Part shown: positions 42,212 through 50,058 of the stretch, piece by piece
Layout of the letters: the number at the start of each line of letters is the position of its first letter
Numbering within the stretch: position 1 is the stretch's first letter
DNA from: Bacillus sp. ISL-45
GTDB taxonomy: Bacteria; Bacillota; Bacilli; Bacillales; Cytobacillaceae
Length of the DNA: 64,000 nucleotides
NCBI RefSeq assembly: GCF_018613195.1
Contig: NZ_JAGGQQ010000004.1
Location: 273,375 to 337,374 of the forward strand
Direction: 5' to 3'
Program-made: the position numbers and the translations under genes
Notes under the pieces: generated by a model
Told to the model about the DNA's origin: nothing
Seen by the model: the letters and a program-made list of their open reading frames with translations, nothing else
Databases searched by the model: none

Positions 42212-42241
42212 ATTATATGCGAAATAACGCCCCCGCGTCAA
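42212..42241 (-). promoter_or_regulatory. Sigma-A promoter of ileS
   Basis: TTGACG (42236-42241), an 18-base spacer and a perfect TATAAT (42212-42217). The -35 hexamer contains the divIVA TGA stop (42238-42240). Start of transcription is expected near 42205, just before T-box stem I. Confidence 0.85.
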
Positions 42242-42759
42242 GCCAGTGAATCTTCTTCTTCCCGCGCAGTCGACTTTAATTCTGTTGAATCCAATTCATA
42301 TTCGAGCAGGTGATCCCAGTCATCTGTGTTCAGCATATCAAGCTGCGCTTCGATCAGCATCTTGAATCTTGTCCTGAACACTTTAGACTGCTTTTTTAAC
42401 TCTTCGATTTCCAAAGCGATTTTACGTGCCTTGGATAAGGATTCGTTGATGATTCTGTCAGCATTCTTTTCAGCTTCCTTAATGATCAGCTTCGCTTCTT
42501 TTTGTGCGTTGCGGCGAACTTCTTCTCCCGCTTCCTGGGCGATCACGATTGATTTATTCAATGTTTCTTCAATGTTGGTAAAGTGTCCAAGCCTTGAATT
42601 CATTTCATTCAATTTTTCTTCCAGCTCTTTTTTCTCTCGGATTATTAGTTCGTAGTCCTTGATAACTTGATCAAGGAACTCATTCACTTCATCTTCATCA
42701 TACCCGCGAAATCCCTTATTGAATTCTTTGTTGTGTATATCTAACGGCGTTAAAGGCAT
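42238..42759 (-). CDS. divIVA: Septum site / polar curvature protein DivIVA
   Basis: Coiled-coil protein that binds negatively curved membrane at septa and poles and recruits MinJ/MinCD and, during sporulation, RacA. ATG at 42759 (GGGAGGTGGCGTA just upstream) gives 173 residues. The N-terminal membrane-binding domain is MPLTPLDIHNKEFNKGFRGY, with Phe17 and a following Arg at the tip as in B. subtilis, then EDEVNEFLDQV. The remainder is charged coiled coil. It ends the ylm cluster; ylmH lies 91 bases upstream. Confidence 0.97.
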   Translation of the reverse strand: MPLTPLDIHNKEFNKGFRGYDEDEVNEFLDQVIKDYELIIREKKELEEKLNEMNSRLGHFTNIEETLNKSIVIAQEAGEEVRRNAQKEAKLIIKEAEKNADRIINESLSKARKIALEIEELKKQSKVFRTRFKMLIEAQLDMLNTDDWDHLLEYELDSTELKSTAREEEDSLA

Positions 42760-42850
42760 TACGCCACCTCCCATTAAGTTATGATCCTATATGTACTTAA
42801 AGCAATGATTCGACAAAAACACTAAAAATCCTTCTTCTATAACTATATAA

Positions 42851-43624
42851 TTATTTTTTTCTTCCGGCAATAACTCGATATTTATCTTTTTTTGTTTTTC
42901 CTTCGATTGTGATGATTTTCGCACGCCCGTATCCTCGTGCGGATATAACATCCCCCTCACCGCATTCAAATGCTGTATTTTCAATACCTGTCCAATTAAC
43001 CTTTGCTTGTCCATGCTGGATAAGCAGCTGGGATTTCTGCCTAGAGAGATTGAATAAAGCCGACATGACGGTGTCCAGACGCAATGATGAAACAGTCGTG
43101 CTTATTTCATTCCATTCCTCAGCAATAGCCGCAGCCTTTTCAAGCGGAAGCTCTGACAACCCAATCGATGCCCTGCCAATCGATTCTAATTGCAGCCGGA
43201 TGTAATCGGCGATTTCCTCAGCTGCAAAAAATTGCACGTCATCTCCATCAATCAGGATATCTCCAAATTTCCCTCGCTTCAAGCCGAGGGACATCAAGCT
43301 GCCCAAAACTTGCCGGTGTTCGATATTCACAAACTTTTTTGCATAATCAATTCGGAAAAGCTTCACCTGGAAATCTTCTTCTTTAGCTTCCAAGTACTCA
43401 GGAAATAGATATGCACGTTTTCTTTCAGTCCCAGGAGCACCGCCAAATAGCTCCCATTTTACATCAGGATGCTTGCCTATGACCGTTGAAAGTATCTGCT
43501 GCTCTCTTGGATCCAAAAAATCAGTCAATTTCGGAGCATAATTTTGCTCAACATATTCTTTCCAGTTAATGACCTGATCGATAAATTCCCTTTCCTCAGG
43601 ACGAAAATGCTGGTAAATAGACAT
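42851..43624 (-). CDS. ylmH: S4-domain RNA-binding protein YlmH
   Basis: YlmH binds ribosomes and in B. subtilis has been reported to take part in ribosome-associated quality control, overlapping RqcP in helping RqcH-driven alanine tailing. The 257 residues have an N-terminal YlmH domain (RPEEREFIDQVINWKEYVE, LDPREQQIL) and a C-terminal S4 domain with RLDTVMSALFNLSRQKSQLL near 177-196 and RGYGRAKII near 230. It is between ylmG and divIVA. rqcH is in the same window at 21053. Confidence 0.94.
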   Translation of the reverse strand: MSIYQHFRPEEREFIDQVINWKEYVEQNYAPKLTDFLDPREQQILSTVIGKHPDVKWELFGGAPGTERKRAYLFPEYLEAKEEDFQVKLFRIDYAKKFVNIEHRQVLGSLMSLGLKRGKFGDILIDGDDVQFFAAEEIADYIRLQLESIGRASIGLSELPLEKAAAIAEEWNEISTTVSSLRLDTVMSALFNLSRQKSQLLIQHGQAKVNWTGIENTAFECGEGDVISARGYGRAKIITIEGKTKKDKYRVIAGRKK

Positions 43625-43650
43625 TTATGTACTCCTTTTATTACCTTGAT

Positions 43651-43682
43651 AGAAAATAAGCAGGGCCTGATTCAGACCCTGC
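43651..43682 (-). terminator. Possible terminator or attenuating hairpin between ylmG and ylmH
   Basis: GCAGGG and CCCTGC close a hairpin whose inner CTGA/TCAG also pairs, followed on minus by TTATTTTC. The T run is broken, so partial readthrough into ylmH and divIVA is likely. Confidence 0.5.
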
Positions 43683-43700
43683 AAGACAAGAATATCCTTA

Positions 43701-43961
43701 TTAAAACCATGCAGCCAGCTGATACAAGCCGCTGACAGCAAAACGCAATACAAGGAAAGCGACGATTGGTGATATATCAATCATGCCAATTGAAGGAACA
43801 ATCCGGCGGAAAGGCTCCAGGAATGGTTCGCAAATACGCGCCAAAAATTGTCCGATTGCCGTTTCTCTTGCGTTAGGGAACCATGACATGAAAATATAAA
43901 TAATCAGGGCCCACTGATAAAGACTAACTAACTGAGCTATTATACTTATTACTAAATCCAT
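43701..43961 (-). CDS. ylmG: YggT family membrane protein YlmG
   Basis: Small integral membrane protein of 86 residues with two hydrophobic helices ([21 protein letters not shown] and the C-terminal [19 protein letters not shown]) joined by the conserved SWFPNARE and [13 protein letters not shown]. YggT/YlmG proteins are linked to division site or nucleoid distribution in cyanobacteria and plastids; the Bacillus role is unclear. It lies 5 bases after sepF, consistent with a division-related context. Confidence 0.93.
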   Translation of the reverse strand: MDLVISIIAQLVSLYQWALIIYIFMSWFPNARETAIGQFLARICEPFLEPFRRIVPSIGMIDISPIVAFLVLRFAVSGLYQLAAWF

Positions 43962-43966
43962 TTAAT

Positions 43967-44407
43967 CTACCACCTCGACTCTTGGTAATCCCGCTCCTGC
44001 ATCAGCTCAGAAATATTTCCTGTGACTTCCACATTATCCGGGGTACATAAAAATATATTCATGCCGATCCGCTGGATATCACCGCTGATTGCATAAACTG
44101 TTCCGCTAAGGAAGTCCACTATGCGCCTTGCCTGATCCTGTTCGATACGCTGCAGGTTCACAACGACCGCCCGGCGATTTTTTAAATGGTCAGCGATTTC
44201 CTGGGCTTCAGCGTACATCCTCGGTTCCATGAGGATAACCTTGGAGGATTTTTGCACACTTTGCAGGCTTACCACATTCTGCTTTTGCTGGACAGGCTGT
44301 TTATTGGGCTTGAAAGGCTCCGCTTCTTCCTCGAGCATTTCCTCATCATTATAGTCATATTCATCTTCCAGGAAAAAAAATGTCTTAATTTTTGATTTTA
44401 AGCTCAT
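43967..44407 (-). CDS. sepF: Cell division protein SepF
   Basis: SepF bundles FtsZ protofilaments and anchors them to membrane. The 146 residues start with the amphipathic membrane-binding helix [17 protein letters not shown], have an acidic and Gln-rich linker (about 18-55), and then the SepF core with [20 protein letters not shown] near 81-100 and [20 protein letters not shown] near 101-120. It lies one base from ylmE. Confidence 0.97.
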   Translation of the reverse strand: MSLKSKIKTFFFLEDEYDYNDEEMLEEEAEPFKPNKQPVQQKQNVVSLQSVQKSSKVILMEPRMYAEAQEIADHLKNRRAVVVNLQRIEQDQARRIVDFLSGTVYAISGDIQRIGMNIFLCTPDNVEVTGNISELMQERDYQESRW

Positions 44408-44408
44408 A

Positions 44409-45095
44409 TTATTGCACCTCCGATTCGTTCCCTACCAATGCAGTGCCAATGCGCACCATTGTGGATCCCTCTTCAACAGCTATTTGAAAATCATTTGACA
44501 TTCCCATTGACAATTCATCACATGGTGCATTTTCCAGTTGAAGCAACTGTATTTCAGCCTGGAGACTCTTCAGTGTCCTGAAACAATCCCTGATCACTTG
44601 CTGGTCCTCAGTGAGGGGAGCCATCGTCATCAATCCGCTGATCTGGATGTTATCAAACTGCTTCAGGTCTTGTACAAAACCAATGACTTCATCCGGTCCC
44701 AACCCATGCTTGCTCTCTTCACCGGATGCGTTGACCTGAATAAGACAATTCACTTTTGAATCGGACCGCTTGTTTATTTCCTTCGCAAGCGAAAGCCTGT
44801 CCAATGAATGAATATATGTAACATGTTCAATTATGTTTTTCACTTTTCTCGTTTGCAGTGTTCCGATAAAATGCCATACAGGCTTGTCCTCTAAGTGGCC
44901 AATTTTGTGAAGCAGTCCTTCATCCCGGTTTTCACCAAGATGGGTGACACCTGCATCAATTGCTTCCTGGGCCCTTTCTGGTGAAACGTATTTAGTAACC
45001 GCAATGATCTTGACCTCTTCTGGATTGCGCCCGCCTTTTTTACAGGCATCTGCTATTTGACTCTGGATAACCTCCAGATTTTCTCTGACATTCAT
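44409..45095 (-). CDS. ylmE: YggS family pyridoxal phosphate homeostasis protein (YlmE)
   Basis: PLP-binding fold type III barrel protein that balances free pyridoxal phosphate. In 228 residues the PLP lysine is in [13 protein letters not shown] near 29-41, [13 protein letters not shown] near 74-86 and the [22 protein letters not shown] phosphate loop near 198-219 are family signatures. Its start codon shares a base with the ylmD stop. Linkage with sepF is widespread in Gram-positives. Confidence 0.95.
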   Translation of the reverse strand: MNVRENLEVIQSQIADACKKGGRNPEEVKIIAVTKYVSPERAQEAIDAGVTHLGENRDEGLLHKIGHLEDKPVWHFIGTLQTRKVKNIIEHVTYIHSLDRLSLAKEINKRSDSKVNCLIQVNASGEESKHGLGPDEVIGFVQDLKQFDNIQISGLMTMAPLTEDQQVIRDCFRTLKSLQAEIQLLQLENAPCDELSMGMSNDFQIAVEEGSTMVRIGTALVGNESEVQ

Positions 45096-45925
45096 TATGG
45101 ATGGCTATCCTCCTTCCAGCCGATATAAGCCAACATTCGCCCAGCACTGCCGTTATCCCGTCTATGCGAATAGAAATGCTCACTGTGGCAGCTTGTGCAA
45201 TAATCGGTAACCTGTATATTCCCGTCTTCCACGCCTGCTTTTAACAGAATCTGACGGTTCACTTCCTTTAAATCGAGAGAATATTGGCCTTCACTAACTT
45301 GATTATATGGTAATATATCGACACCATCTAGTATATTTTTCACTAAATTGACGACTCTCTCATCAACAATATAACATTTTTTGCATATTGATGGGCCAAT
45401 TATGGCAGAAATTTTTTCCGTTTTTGCGCCATTTTGCTGAAATTTGCTGATCATCTCGGCTGCAATGCCATGAACAGTTCCTTTCCAGCCAGCATGAGCG
45501 ACTCCAATCAACCTCGTCTCTGGTTCTATAAAATATACCGGCACACAATCTGCAAAACAAAGTGTCAGAAGGATTCCCTGCTCATCTGTCATAAAGCCAT
45601 CCGTCCCTGAAAAAGAAGAATCATAAGTTACAGAGCCTCTTCCTTGAGCAGATTGTCCGACCATTGCAATCTGGATATCATGGGTTTGTTCCGCTCCGAC
45701 CCAGCTGGAGAGAGGAAATGCAATCTTATCGGCCATCAGAAGACGATTTTGGCAAACCGCATTCTGCTCGTCTCCAACATGAAAACCGAAGTTCAGTCCT
45801 GTAAAAGCATCCTGCTTGCTCACACCACCATTCTTTGTCGTGAACCCTGCTTCAAGTCCTGGATAACGTTCCATCCACTCTTTTATGACAAAATATTCTT
45901 CACTTTTTAAGATGAATGGCTCCAT
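45095..45925 (-). CDS. ylmD: Polyphenol oxidase / purine nucleoside phosphorylase family protein PgeF (YlmD)
   Basis: Member of the YfiH/DUF152 family. Relatives were described as laccases, as purine nucleoside phosphorylase/adenosine deaminase enzymes and as editing factors removing wrong amino acids from peptidoglycan precursors; which applies here is open. The 276 residues carry the metal ligands in FADCVPVYF near 126, [15 protein letters not shown] near 142-156 and [14 protein letters not shown]-like [20 protein letters not shown] near 244-263. First gene of the ylmD-ylmE-sepF-ylmG group. Confidence 0.93.
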   Translation of the reverse strand: MEPFILKSEEYFVIKEWMERYPGLEAGFTTKNGGVSKQDAFTGLNFGFHVGDEQNAVCQNRLLMADKIAFPLSSWVGAEQTHDIQIAMVGQSAQGRGSVTYDSSFSGTDGFMTDEQGILLTLCFADCVPVYFIEPETRLIGVAHAGWKGTVHGIAAEMISKFQQNGAKTEKISAIIGPSICKKCYIVDERVVNLVKNILDGVDILPYNQVSEGQYSLDLKEVNRQILLKAGVEDGNIQVTDYCTSCHSEHFYSHRRDNGSAGRMLAYIGWKEDSHP

Positions 45926-45992
45926 TGTCTTTACCTCACACGTTTTTGTCTAGTTTATCACATACAAGCCGCAATACAACAGTATTACGACC

Positions 45993-46265
45993 TTACTCAC
46001 CACTGTCATTTTGCTGCAGATATTCACCGCTGTCTTTATACCGGACTAAAATGACATCCTCACCTATTTTCAGGATGTTTCTCCAGGGAATCACAACTTC
46101 TTCTTCCTTTCCGAAGAATCCAAGCACCTTTCCAGAACTCCCTATTACAACCGCTTCGATTTTACCTGAATTTAAATTGATTTCAAAATCCTCTATATTA
46201 CCAAGCCTTTTGCCATCCGAAACATTCACGACATCCTTAACTTGAAATTCTGTCACCTTAACCAT
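45993..46265 (-). CDS. ylmC: PRC-barrel protein YlmC/YmxH family
   Basis: Short cytoplasmic protein of 90 residues with a single PRC-barrel domain: VSDGKRLGNIEDFEINLN, KIEAVVIGSSGKVLGFFG and VVIPWRNILKIGEDVILVRY. The start ATG at 46265 has GGAGGGATCTGT in front; the frame is open seven codons earlier. A paralogue pair (YlmC and YmxH) exists in Bacillus and is associated with sporulation, though its activity is unknown. It follows sigG after a terminator, so it may have an independent promoter. Confidence 0.88.
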   Translation of the reverse strand: MVKVTEFQVKDVVNVSDGKRLGNIEDFEINLNSGKIEAVVIGSSGKVLGFFGKEEEVVIPWRNILKIGEDVILVRYKDSGEYLQQNDSGE

Positions 46266-46410
46266 ACAGATCCCTCCGGATTTCACTTTGGCGTTTGTCA
46301 GCCCTTTTTTAAATTATATGAAGGTAATACAGATGTATGAATTAGTTCAGTCAATACTGATTAGATTGGATGTCCAGTCATTCTTTTGTTTCAGCCTTAC
46401 CCTATGAAAA

Positions 46411-46436
46411 TGAAAAAGCTGCCCCAAAGGCAGCTT
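46411..46436 (-). terminator. Terminator of sigG
   Basis: AAGCTGCC and GGCAGCTT form an 8-bp stem with a 5-base loop and a following TTTTTC on the minus strand. It overlaps the last base pairs of the sigG stop codon. Confidence 0.85.
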
Positions 46437-47214
46437 AGCTTTGTATATTTTTATTCATTTGTTTAATGGCTGCTTTCTCAAGGCGGGAGACCTGGGCTTG
46501 TGAGATGCCGATTTCATCGGCTACCTCCATTTGTGTCTTACCCTGGAAGAATCTTTTCCTTAAAATTAATTTTTCCCTCTCATTCAGCCGTCTCATGCCT
46601 TCTTTCAGGGCGATTTCCTCTATCCAGTTTGTATCCTTGTTCCGTTCATCACTTAGCTGATCCATTACATAGATTGGATCTCCGCCATCATTATAAATCG
46701 GCTCAAATAAGGAGACTGGATCCTGGATGGCATCAAGGGCGAAAACAATCTCTTCATGCGGTACTTCAAGCACCTTGGCAATTTCCTCTGCAGTCGGCTC
46801 CCTGGATGCCTCACTCATCAGCTTTTCTCGCACTTGCAGGGCCTTATAGGCTATATCCCTTAGCGACCGGGAGACTCTAATTGGATTATTATCTCTTAAA
46901 TACCTTCTGATTTCGCCGATGATCATGGGGACAGCATAGGTCGAAAACTTAACATTCTGTCCGAGATCAAAATTATCAATGGACTTCATAAGGCCTATAC
47001 ATCCGACCTGAAACAGGTCATCAACAAACTCGCCCCGGTTGTTAAAACGCTGGATCACACTCAAAACAAGCCTCAGGTTCCCATTCACAAGTTTCTCTCT
47101 TGCTGTGATGTCACCGCTTTGCATTTCTCTGAAAAGTTTTCTCATTTCCTCGTTTTTAAGAACGGGAAGCTTTGATGTATCAACACCGCAAATTTCAACT
47201 TTGGTTCGTGTCAA
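46435..47214 (-). CDS. sigG: RNA polymerase sporulation sigma factor SigG
   Basis: Late forespore sigma factor. The 259 residues are close to B. subtilis SigG: start MTRTKVEICGVDTSKLPVLK, region 2 with VDDLFQVGCIGLMKSIDNFD and the -10 recognition FSTYAVPMIIGEIRRYLRDN, region 4 ending EEIGISQAQVSRLEKAAIKQ. The start codon is TTG, following GAGGAGGGAAAAGA, a site buried in a small hairpin (47223-47235). A good sigma-F promoter lies upstream at 47250-47278, and readthrough from spoIIGA-sigE is also expected. Weak start plus hairpin suggest restrained translation. Confidence 0.97.
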   Translation of the reverse strand: MTRTKVEICGVDTSKLPVLKNEEMRKLFREMQSGDITAREKLVNGNLRLVLSVIQRFNNRGEFVDDLFQVGCIGLMKSIDNFDLGQNVKFSTYAVPMIIGEIRRYLRDNNPIRVSRSLRDIAYKALQVREKLMSEASREPTAEEIAKVLEVPHEEIVFALDAIQDPVSLFEPIYNDGGDPIYVMDQLSDERNKDTNWIEEIALKEGMRRLNEREKLILRKRFFQGKTQMEVADEIGISQAQVSRLEKAAIKQMNKNIQS

Positions 47215-47222
47215 TCTTTTCC

Positions 47223-47235
47223 CTCCTCACAGGAG
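47223..47235 (-). promoter_or_regulatory. Hairpin covering the sigG Shine-Dalgarno
   Basis: CTCCT-GTG-AGGAG on the minus strand forms a 5-bp stem whose 3' arm is part of the GAGGAGGG ribosome binding site of sigG. B. subtilis sigG is reported to have a translation-limiting leader hairpin; the resemblance is by position and pairing, not proven. Confidence 0.55.
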
Positions 47236-47249
47236 CTGCTGTCAAAAAT

Positions 47250-47278
47250 CAGTATCTCCGCAAGAAGGAAAAATATGC
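47250..47278 (-). promoter_or_regulatory. Sigma-F promoter of sigG
   Basis: Minus strand GCATA (47274-47278), 14 bases, then GGAGATACTG (47250-47259). The -10 fits the sigma-F pattern GGNNAWAHTR at every position and GCATA fits GYATA. Distance to the start codon is 36 bases. In B. subtilis sigG (spoIIIG) is a sigma-F gene. Confidence 0.75.
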
Positions 47279-47383
47279 ACTATTTACCTGAAGCCTGGAC
47301 TGGTTTCAGGAAGAATTGTCCAGTAAAACCGTTGTTTTATCACGGTTATCACCATTAAAAATATTTTGCTGAAAATTTTTCTG

Positions 47384-48103
47384 CTATACCATTTTATTGA
47401 ATTCTTTACGCAAACGTTTGATGATTCTTTTTTCAAGACGTGAAATGTAGGACTGTGAAATTCCCAGCATATCCGCGACATCCTTTTGGGTCTTTTCCTC
47501 ACCGCTTCCAAGTCCGAAACGCAATTCCATGATTTGCTTTTCGCGGTCAGAAAGCTGCTGCAGCGCTTTAACCAGCAACTTTTTATCAACATTGGACTCG
47601 AGATCCTTCGTGATAATATCATCATCTGTACCAAGAACATCGGACAGCAGCAGTTCATTTCCATCCCAATCAATATTCAGCGGCTCATCAAAGGAAACTT
47701 CTGACCGAAGTTTATTATTCCTGCGCAAATACATGAGGATTTCATTTTCAATACATCTGGATGCATAGGTCGCCAGCTTGATTTTCTTCTCTGGATTAAA
47801 GGTATTGACCGCTTTGATTAAACCGATTGTTCCAATACTGATTAAGTCTTCTATATTGATGCCTGTGTTTTCGAATTTCCGTGCGATGTAGACAACGAGT
47901 CTCAAATTCCTTTCAATCAGGATCGACCGAGCTGCTTTATCCCCTTTTGGCAGTTTATGCAACAGCACTTCTTCCTCTTCTTTCGTTAAAGGAGGTGGCA
48001 ACGCTTCGCTACCGCCGATATAATATATTTCATCTGTTTTCAAGCCTAGTTTAATTAATAATTTATACCAGTAATAGGATAACCGAAGCCGCAAATTTTT
48101 CAT
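47384..48103 (-). CDS. sigE: RNA polymerase sporulation sigma factor SigE (pro-SigE)
   Basis: Early mother-cell sigma factor made as an inactive precursor. The 239 residues begin with a pro-sequence containing [18 protein letters not shown], with Glu25 conserved, and the processing region YYIGG near 27-31. Region 2 has [20 protein letters not shown] and [20 protein letters not shown]; region 4 ends [20 protein letters not shown]. It is cut by the protease SpoIIGA, encoded 44 bases upstream, after signalling from the forespore protein SpoIIR (not in this window). Confidence 0.98.
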   Translation of the reverse strand: MKNLRLRLSYYWYKLLIKLGLKTDEIYYIGGSEALPPPLTKEEEEVLLHKLPKGDKAARSILIERNLRLVVYIARKFENTGINIEDLISIGTIGLIKAVNTFNPEKKIKLATYASRCIENEILMYLRRNNKLRSEVSFDEPLNIDWDGNELLLSDVLGTDDDIITKDLESNVDKKLLVKALQQLSDREKQIMELRFGLGSGEEKTQKDVADMLGISQSYISRLEKRIIKRLRKEFNKMV

Positions 48104-48147
48104 TGATTGTCCTCCTTCTAAATTATGTATTTCTGAGTATAGTAATA

Positions 48148-49086
48148 TTAACTTACCTTCTCCGCCCGGTCTGACTTTGCCATCCCTGCCAGCATTTTAG
48201 GGTGGATAATGCATTGAAAACTGCCATCTGCCGATAATTCTTGTACAGTAAAGGATATTAAACCCTTTTCAGCAATAAAAGTACCTTCGTTTGTGGTGAT
48301 CTTAATGCTGTCAGGATGAAAAGCAATAATTAACTGATGCTCTTGTCCGACAACCTTGCATGGAATGATTCTCATCCGATTTTCCAACTGAATCGAAAAA
48401 TTCCCATCTCCTGACAAAACACAATCAGGATCTTCCGCAATCCTTTTAAGTTCACTTGGCATATTATCCAAATAATTTGCAATGGATAAAATCATGACTG
48501 GCATTTTAGAAATAGGGTCATAAAGCTGGTTGCCGCTGTCAATTAATCCTTTTACGCTGAACTCCATCTCCATGAACTTCACATTTACTTCTGCCAGTGA
48601 ATCATATTGAATCTTTGTCATTTCAAATTGTTCAATATTCCGCCTCGAAAAATGCCATGCGAGCGGGAACCCGAGCAATACAAACAGCCAGCTGATTGGA
48701 TCACCAAACCCTTTGATATGATTCATAGCAACACTCGATGCCAGGTTCATATCAAATTGGATAAAATAATGTACTCCTGTCAGGGTACCTCCAAGCAGAA
48801 AGGTCGTTACATAAAAAGTCATGAGCGCCTTTAAGAAAAATCGGAATCTTTTATATCCAAAGGCTGCCAGGACCATCATGATCGAAAAGAACAATTTCCC
48901 TGCTGGGTGCCCCGCTGCAGCATGAAAAGGAGTAATTGCTAATATAATGAGCAATGAACCGATAGCCCCTCCCAAACCTAATCTCCAAAGCTTAACCTGT
49001 CTCTTCAGGATGATGGCAGTCAGGTACAGAAGGAATGTATCAAATAATAGATTCAGAGCCCAGATGACATCCAGATATACCTTCAC
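48148..49086 (-). CDS. spoIIGA: Pro-sigma-E processing aspartic protease SpoIIGA
   Basis: Septal membrane protease that activates pro-SigE. The GTG start at 49086 follows GGGGGATGAGAG. The 312 residues have five hydrophobic segments in the N-terminal half ([20 protein letters not shown] onward to about 147). A cytoplasmic C-terminal half contains [11 protein letters not shown], in which Asp183 falls at the position of the catalytic Asp183 of the B. subtilis enzyme. It begins the spoIIG operon. The region upstream is filled with repeats, and its promoter may be over 700 bases away. Confidence 0.97.
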   Translation of the reverse strand: MKVYLDVIWALNLLFDTFLLYLTAIILKRQVKLWRLGLGGAIGSLLIILAITPFHAAAGHPAGKLFFSIMMVLAAFGYKRFRFFLKALMTFYVTTFLLGGTLTGVHYFIQFDMNLASSVAMNHIKGFGDPISWLFVLLGFPLAWHFSRRNIEQFEMTKIQYDSLAEVNVKFMEMEFSVKGLIDSGNQLYDPISKMPVMILSIANYLDNMPSELKRIAEDPDCVLSGDGNFSIQLENRMRIIPCKVVGQEHQLIIAFHPDSIKITTNEGTFIAEKGLISFTVQELSADGSFQCIIHPKMLAGMAKSDRAEKVS

Positions 49087-49101
49087 CTCTCATCCCCCTA
49101 A

Positions 49102-49355
49102 GAAAAGCGCAAGCGCCTTGGTCAGCCAGCCCCGACAAGCGTTGCCCGCCTATAACGCCACATCGTGTGGCTGGCGGGTCTGCACGTCCTGTGCATCAGA
49201 GAGCCGACCAGTGAAGTCGTAGTCGTTCTTTGACTGCACTGGGCAGACCCGAAAATTAAATGTGTAGCCGACTGCCCAGAAACACAGAAACTGGAGACTC
49301 CGACCCTGCCGGCGGAGTTGAAGTTTAGGAGTTTCTAGGAGGCGAAACTAGACAA
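49102..49355. repeat. Composite, rearranged repeat unit
   Basis: About 254 bases that mix known modules: GAAAAGCGCAAGCGCCTTGG start, a CCCGCC...GGCGGG hairpin, AGTGAAGTCGTAGTCGTTCT with GACTGCACTGGGCAG (a diverged copy of the central hairpin of the 120-base repeat), then GTAGCCGACTGCCCAGAAAC and an end GGAGGCGAAACTAGACAA resembling the repeat's right end. Confidence 0.65.
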
Positions 49356-49358
49356 TTC

Positions 49359-49478
49359 GAAAAGCGTAGGCGACTGTCTAACTCCGATAAGCGCTGGAGG
49401 GCCTGACAGTGAAGTCGCTCTTTGACTTCATTGGCAGGATCGAAGCGTTTCGAGGAGTTAGGAGCCGCAGCTAGACAA
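49359..49478. repeat. 120-base structured repeat, copy B
   Basis: Same length as copy A at 20865-20984 and identical at 110 of 120 positions. Outer TGTCTA pairs fully with TAGACA, AACTCC with GGAGTT, and the central TGAAGTC/GACTTCA hairpin is intact. One outer pair is T-A here and C-G in copy A, a compensatory change that hints at an RNA or hairpin-DNA structure. Confidence 0.88.
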
Positions 49479-49819
49479 ACGTCTCGAGCTGCTCAAAGCT
49501 AACGCTTCTCGCAAGGTACTCGAAGAAGCACTCTCTGGATGAAAACTGGCTATGCGCTGGAGCTAGACACTAATCTAAGTGTATAAACTCTATACGCTTA
49601 TACAGGTACAGAATCCGCAAGCGCCTTTTCTGCCCTTATGTGCAGAGCCCAACTCCAGCTTCCACTTGCTAAAATGTGCAAGCATACCATTTTCAAACTG
49701 GCTAACCCTATTAAATTCCGATTTCGTTTGTAACCAAGCTGGCGTCGGGCAATGTAAGCAGCCACATGGCAAGCACTTATTAAACGGTTTGCTTTTGCTC
49801 TATCATTCCGTTACGGAAA

Positions 49820-49906
49820 AGTATATCGTCATTGGCCTATGAAGTGTGTCATATTCTGGCAACAAAACAACAGAGATTTTCACTTTTACCTTCGGATTTT
49901 GTCAAT
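49820..49906 (-). promoter_or_regulatory. Candidate Spo0A-controlled promoter of spoIIG
   Basis: TATACT (49820-49825) preceded by ATGACA (49847-49852) with a 21-base spacer, close to the unusual 22-base spacing of the B. subtilis spoIIG promoter. A Spo0A-type box TTTGTCAAT (49898-49906; 8 of 9 to TTTGTCRAA) lies near -90, where B. subtilis has its upstream box. The promoter would be about 730 bases from spoIIGA. Tentative. Confidence 0.35.
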
Positions 49907-50013
49907 TTTCAGATTATTATCCCTGAGAGCAAAAGAATCCTGGATTTAATAGGAAACCACTATACTTTTCTTGGACTGCCTAAGGAATTTTATGTGATAG
50001 ATTTTTGGGAACA

Positions 50014-50047
50014 CCAAAAAGGACATAGCCATTTTGGCTATGCCCTT
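50014..50047 (-). terminator. Terminator of ftsAZ
   Basis: AGGGCATAGCC and GGCTATGTCCTT pair around a short loop (one bulge) and are followed on minus by TTTTTGG, 10 bases beyond the ftsZ stop. Confidence 0.88.
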
Positions 50048-50058
50048 CTGCAATAATA

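Larger units (their letters stand above)
49087..50013. other. Gene-free gap between ftsZ and spoIIGA
   Basis: In order from spoIIGA: repeat modules from 49102 to about 49570, a mixed region with a GTATAA/TTATAC hairpin near 49579, a promoter-like region with a Spo0A-type box (49820-49906), and the ftsZ terminator. Reading frames here (49579-49842, 49832-50056) lack homology and ribosome sites. B. subtilis has bpr at this locus; no trace of it is seen. Confidence 0.75.

Noticed and set aside
41984-42241. Open frame of 85 codons upstream of ileS
   Set aside because: Coincides exactly with the T-box leader, whose conserved RNA motifs explain the sequence.
49579-49842. Open frame of 87 codons between ftsZ and spoIIGA
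   Set aside because: No ribosome site, no family resemblance, overlaps repeat-derived sequence and the promoter-like region.
49832-50056. Open frame of 74 codons near the ftsZ terminator
   Set aside because: Runs through the terminator hairpin and Spo0A-type box; no homology seen.
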